Notes under the pieces: model-generated | The model's input: only the letters and a program-made list of their open reading frames with translations | Told to the model about the DNA's origin: nothing | Databases searched by the model: none | Position numbers and translations under genes: made by a program | In this document: piece after piece, positions 61,376-64,000 of the stretch | Layout of the letters: each line of letters begins with the position of its first letter | Position numbering within the stretch: the stretch's first letter is position 1 | Assembly (NCBI GenBank): GCA_036960175.1 | Contig: JBALWH010000014.1 | Coordinates: forward strand, 1-64,000 | Origin: Motiliproteus sp036960175 | GTDB taxonomy: Bacteria; Pseudomonadota; Gammaproteobacteria; Pseudomonadales; Balneatricaceae | DNA: 64,000 nt | Direction: 5' to 3'

Positions 61376-61844
61376 GGCAGTCGTGGATCAGCAATATCGT
61401 CTGGACGAGATCGATCGAGAATTGATTAATGGTTACCAGAGTGGTTTCCCCCTGAGTTCCAACCCTTACAAGGAAGTCGGAAAGGCTCTGGGAGTAGGAG
61501 AATCTGAGATTATTGAACGCATCGGTCGACTGTTGGAGACGGGTTACCTAACCCGTTTCGGCCCCTTGTTTAATATCGAAGAGTTTGGTGGTCAGTTTAC
61601 CCTGACAGCGATGGAAGTGCCTGTTGAGCGCTTTGAAGAAGTCAACGAGATAGTAAACAGCTTTCCAGAAGTTGCCCATAATTATGAGCGCGAACACTTG
61701 CTCAACATGTGGTTTGTACTGGCCTGTGAATCTAAAGAAGAAACCGATGAGGTGCTTGAACGCTTGCATCAGGCGACTGGCGTAAAGCCTTATGCTTTCC
61801 CGAAATTGCAAGAATTCTATATCGGCCTGAGGTTTGAAGCATGA
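61368..61844 (+). CDS. nirG: Siroheme decarboxylase subunit NirG
   Basis: 158 aa from the ATG at 61368, 8 bp before the nirL stop; a 191-aa frame starting at 61269 would run through nirL and is not used. Same AsnC-like fold, with HNYEREHLLNMWFV, the NirD/NirG-type signature. Overlaps nirH by ATGA. Confidence 0.87.
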   Translation: MGEAVVDQQYRLDEIDRELINGYQSGFPLSSNPYKEVGKALGVGESEIIERIGRLLETGYLTRFGPLFNIEEFGGQFTLTAMEVPVERFEEVNEIVNSFPEVAHNYEREHLLNMWFVLACESKEETDEVLERLHQATGVKPYAFPKLQEFYIGLRFEA

Positions 61845-62341
61845 GCCATGTTTTGGATAGTCTCGACCGGCAGTTGATTGAAGAAACTCAACAAGGGTTG
61901 CCGCTGGTAGCCAAACCTTATCTGCACATAGCGGAGAAACTAGGGGTTTCTGAAGACGAAGTGCTGACAAGAATGGAGCGCATGACAGCACGAGGAATTA
62001 TCCGCCGTATCGGCCTAGTTCCAAATCATTACAAGCTGGGCTATCGCTTCAACTTGATGACAGTCTGGGATATTCCCGACGAGCAAATCAGTCATTTGGG
62101 GCCGATGGTTGGCGCTCTCGATTACGTCAGCCATAGCTACGAAAGACCACGACATCTACCGTTGTGGCGCTACAACCTGTTTGCCATGGTACATGGTCGC
62201 AGTGAAGAGGAAGTGCAGCAAAAGGTGGATGGGGTCAAGGCGTTACTGGGTGAACATTGCCAAGACTACCGGCTGCTAAATAGTAAACGGATTCTTAAAA
62301 AGACTGGGCTGCGTATCAAAAAGAATGCCGCCACGAACTAA
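61841..62341 (+). CDS. nirH: Siroheme decarboxylase subunit NirH
   Basis: 166 aa. AsnC-like, with HSYERPRHLPLWRYNLFAMVHG, the NirL/NirH-type signature. It ends KRILKKTGLR. Four separate genes D-L-G-H, alternately of two types, are consistent with two heterodimers. Confidence 0.87.
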   Translation: MSHVLDSLDRQLIEETQQGLPLVAKPYLHIAEKLGVSEDEVLTRMERMTARGIIRRIGLVPNHYKLGYRFNLMTVWDIPDEQISHLGPMVGALDYVSHSYERPRHLPLWRYNLFAMVHGRSEEEVQQKVDGVKALLGEHCQDYRLLNSKRILKKTGLRIKKNAATN

Positions 62342-62377
62342 TTTGTAAGAAATACGATTTTATCTGAGGAGATAGCT

Positions 62378-63619
62378 ATGTTCCGACTAACCAATTACGT
62401 GCGCGAGCTAGTTCAGCCAGGCTCTATGCGCAAGCCGGGGACTCCTCCTGGCCCAGTGGTGATCTGGAACCTGATTCGGCGCTGTAATCTGCTGTGCAAA
62501 CACTGTTATTCCATTTCCGCAGACACCGATTTTAAAGGCGAGCTGAATACAGAAGAAGTCTTTACCGTGCTGGATGATCTTAAGAAATTTAAGGTTCCTG
62601 CGTTGATTCTGTCTGGTGGCGAGCCGTTGCTTCGTCCAGACATTTATCAAATTGGTGCGCGGGCCAAGGAACTGGGGCTCTATACTGGCCTGTCGACTAA
62701 CGGCACCCTGATCGATGAAGTTGAAATTGAGCGGTTAAAGGCGGTCGGTTTTGATTATGTCGGCATTAGTCTCGATGGTCTGGAAAAGACTCATGACGAA
62801 TTTCGTCGTAAAGAGGGGGCTTTTGCTGCTTCTTTTCGTGCTGTGGAGTTATGCCGTGAAGCCGGTATCAAGGTTGGTTTGCGCTTTACCCTGACTCAGG
62901 ATAACGCCCACGAGTTACCGCAACTGCTGGATATCAGCAAAGAATACGATATCGAGAAGTTCTATTTGTCTCATCTAAACTACGCCGGTCGTGGCAACAA
63001 GAACCGTGGTGATGACGCCATCCACCGTACCACGCGCGATGCCCTTGATCTGCTACTGAAAGAAGCACTGGAAGATGTTCGTGACGGCCGTGATCGCGAG
63101 ATTGTCACCGGCAATAATGATGCTGATGGGGTTTATCTTTATCAGTGGGCGCTGCAGAACTTCCCCGAACAGGCACCGCATATTCGCGACTATCTAGAAG
63201 CCTGGGGCGGTAATGCTTCAGGACTGCATGTTGCCAACATTGATAACCTAGGCAATGTGCATCCAGATACCTTCTGGTGGAACTACGATCTGGGTAATGT
63301 CCGCAAAACCCCTTTCTCCGAAATCTGGAAAGATAACAAGGATCCATTGATGCTTGGATTCCGGCAGCAGCCTCGCCCAGTGACCGGCCGTTGTGGAGAC
63401 TGTCAGTATTTGAAGATCTGTGGTGGCAATACGCGGGTCAGGGCCTATCAGATGACCGATGGCGATCCCTGGGCCGAAGATCCAGCTTGCTATCTGTCTG
63501 ATACAGAGATCGGTATCGAAGAGGGTGGCGAGCGTCTGCTGACGACACCTTATGTACACAAATCCAAAGTACAGCAGGTTACTCCTGAGGGTGACAAAAT
63601 CTCGGTGCAAAATCTATGA
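62378..63619 (+). CDS. nirJ: Haem d1 radical SAM enzyme NirJ
   Basis: 413 aa with AGGAGATAG before the ATG. Radical SAM cluster CNLLCKHC near residue 34-41, SGGEPLLRPD, and a C-terminal SPASM-type site CGDCQYLKICGGNTR ... DPAC. Removes the two propionates to form the C3 and C8 oxo groups of haem d1. Compare the related SPASM protein at 8954, which has an extra PCP_red tail. Confidence 0.95.
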   Translation: MFRLTNYVRELVQPGSMRKPGTPPGPVVIWNLIRRCNLLCKHCYSISADTDFKGELNTEEVFTVLDDLKKFKVPALILSGGEPLLRPDIYQIGARAKELGLYTGLSTNGTLIDEVEIERLKAVGFDYVGISLDGLEKTHDEFRRKEGAFAASFRAVELCREAGIKVGLRFTLTQDNAHELPQLLDISKEYDIEKFYLSHLNYAGRGNKNRGDDAIHRTTRDALDLLLKEALEDVRDGRDREIVTGNNDADGVYLYQWALQNFPEQAPHIRDYLEAWGGNASGLHVANIDNLGNVHPDTFWWNYDLGNVRKTPFSEIWKDNKDPLMLGFRQQPRPVTGRCGDCQYLKICGGNTRVRAYQMTDGDPWAEDPACYLSDTEIGIEEGGERLLTTPYVHKSKVQQVTPEGDKISVQNL

Positions 63620-64000
63620 TACGACCGTCACTAATATCCTTGGTCTCAGGCTTGACTCTATCCTTGGCATTGTCGCCATTAGTCATCGCCAATGAACAGG
63701 CTAAAGCGACGGCAGATGCCGCAACGGCTATCGATATGGCTGCTGTCGCTACGCTATACAAAGACCATTGTTCCGAGTGTCATGGGGCCGAGCGCTTGGG
63801 GGGGATGGGCCCCGCGTTATTGCCTCAGAACCTTAAACGGTTACGTCAAAAAGCAGCGGTTGGAGTAATAACCAATGGCCGCGCGGCTACGCAGATGCCA
63901 GCGTTTGGTGACAAGCTTAATCAGTCTCAAATCGAATCTCTGGTGCAGCACGTCTATACCGATCTGCCACAGATCCCGGTGTGGGGTATGGAGCAGATGG
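63616..64000 (+). CDS. nirN: NirN, d1-type cytochrome (cut by window edge)
   Basis: First 128 codons; ATG overlaps the nirJ stop (ATGA). Sec signal (LVSGLTLSLALSPLVIA), cytochrome c domain with CSECH and a Met segment (TQMPAFGD), then PVWGMEQM entering the cd1 domain. NirN is the dehydrogenase that finishes haem d1. The rest lies beyond the window. Confidence 0.88.
   Translation, partial: MIRPSLISLVSGLTLSLALSPLVIANEQAKATADAATAIDMAAVATLYKDHCSECHGAERLGGMGPALLPQNLKRLRQKAAVGVITNGRAATQMPAFGDKLNQSQIESLVQHVYTDLPQIPVWGMEQM

Noticed and set aside
1..64000. CRISPR arrays, tRNA or rRNA genes, intact insertion sequences
   Set aside because: None recognised by reading. No regularly spaced repeats, cloverleaf, rRNA-like block or transposase was found.

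Overview
The window looks like chromosome of a respiratory, facultatively anaerobic, probably marine gammaproteobacterium. The housekeeping block dnaX-ybaB-recR-rnd-ycgL-ycgN, rpsA, prc and a 4.5S RNA of the E. coli type support this placement; I cannot name a genus from the sequence alone. Most of the window is accessory respiration, and three respiratory modules share it.

Layout. (1) 1-2085: three complete integron gene cassettes and one cut by the window edge, all read leftwards, each ending in a 90-bp attC site. One cassette encodes a TIR-like protein of an antiphage-associated family. No integrase gene is visible, but a LexA box lies where an intI promoter would be expected. (2) 2626-16018, minus strand: a single operon-like run of a HEAT-repeat protein, a cupredoxin-like protein, a tiny membrane protein, a double-UspA protein with PCP_red-like repeats, a radical SAM/SPASM protein with a PCP_red tail, a HemY-like oxidase, a small membrane protein, a sensor kinase, a sigma54-dependent response regulator and a GNAT acetyltransferase. 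(3) 16572-23428, plus strand and divergent: two tiny membrane proteins, a cytochrome bd-superfamily subunit I without CydB, a diheme cytochrome c, a membrane triheme cytochrome with an ethylbenzene-dehydrogenase-like haem domain, SCO and PCu(A)C copper chaperones. (4) 23982-29633: two diheme peroxidases, a Tat-exported Rieske subunit and an arsenite-oxidase-like molybdopterin subunit. This is the gene set of dissimilatory iodate reductase (idrP2 P1 B A). (5) 29780-32315: two Crp/Fnr regulators around a small cytochrome c. (6) 32418-51881: mostly housekeeping genes, including the 4.5S RNA and a dnaX gene with a textbook -1 frameshift signal. (7) 52303-64000: cytochrome cd1 nitrite reductase nirS, a NirT-type tetrahaem cytochrome fused to an EB_dh-like domain, a cupredoxin, cysG, and the haem d1 genes nirC-F-D-L-G-H-J and the start of nirN.

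How they may work together. The idr operon and both divergent bd-like operons carry good -24/-12 (sigma54) promoter matches and share a TTAACG-N3-CGTT(A/C)A palindrome upstream. A sigma54 activator and its kinase are encoded in the same cluster. I infer one regulon tying the bd-like terminal oxidoreductase, its putative tetrapyrrole-modification genes and iodate reductase together. The denitrification genes instead carry FNR/DNR-type boxes, placed at class II distance from -10 elements upstream of nirS, the small cytochrome c, nirC and cysG. CysG supplies siroheme, the precursor that NirDLGH, NirJ, NirF and NirN turn into haem d1 for NirS.
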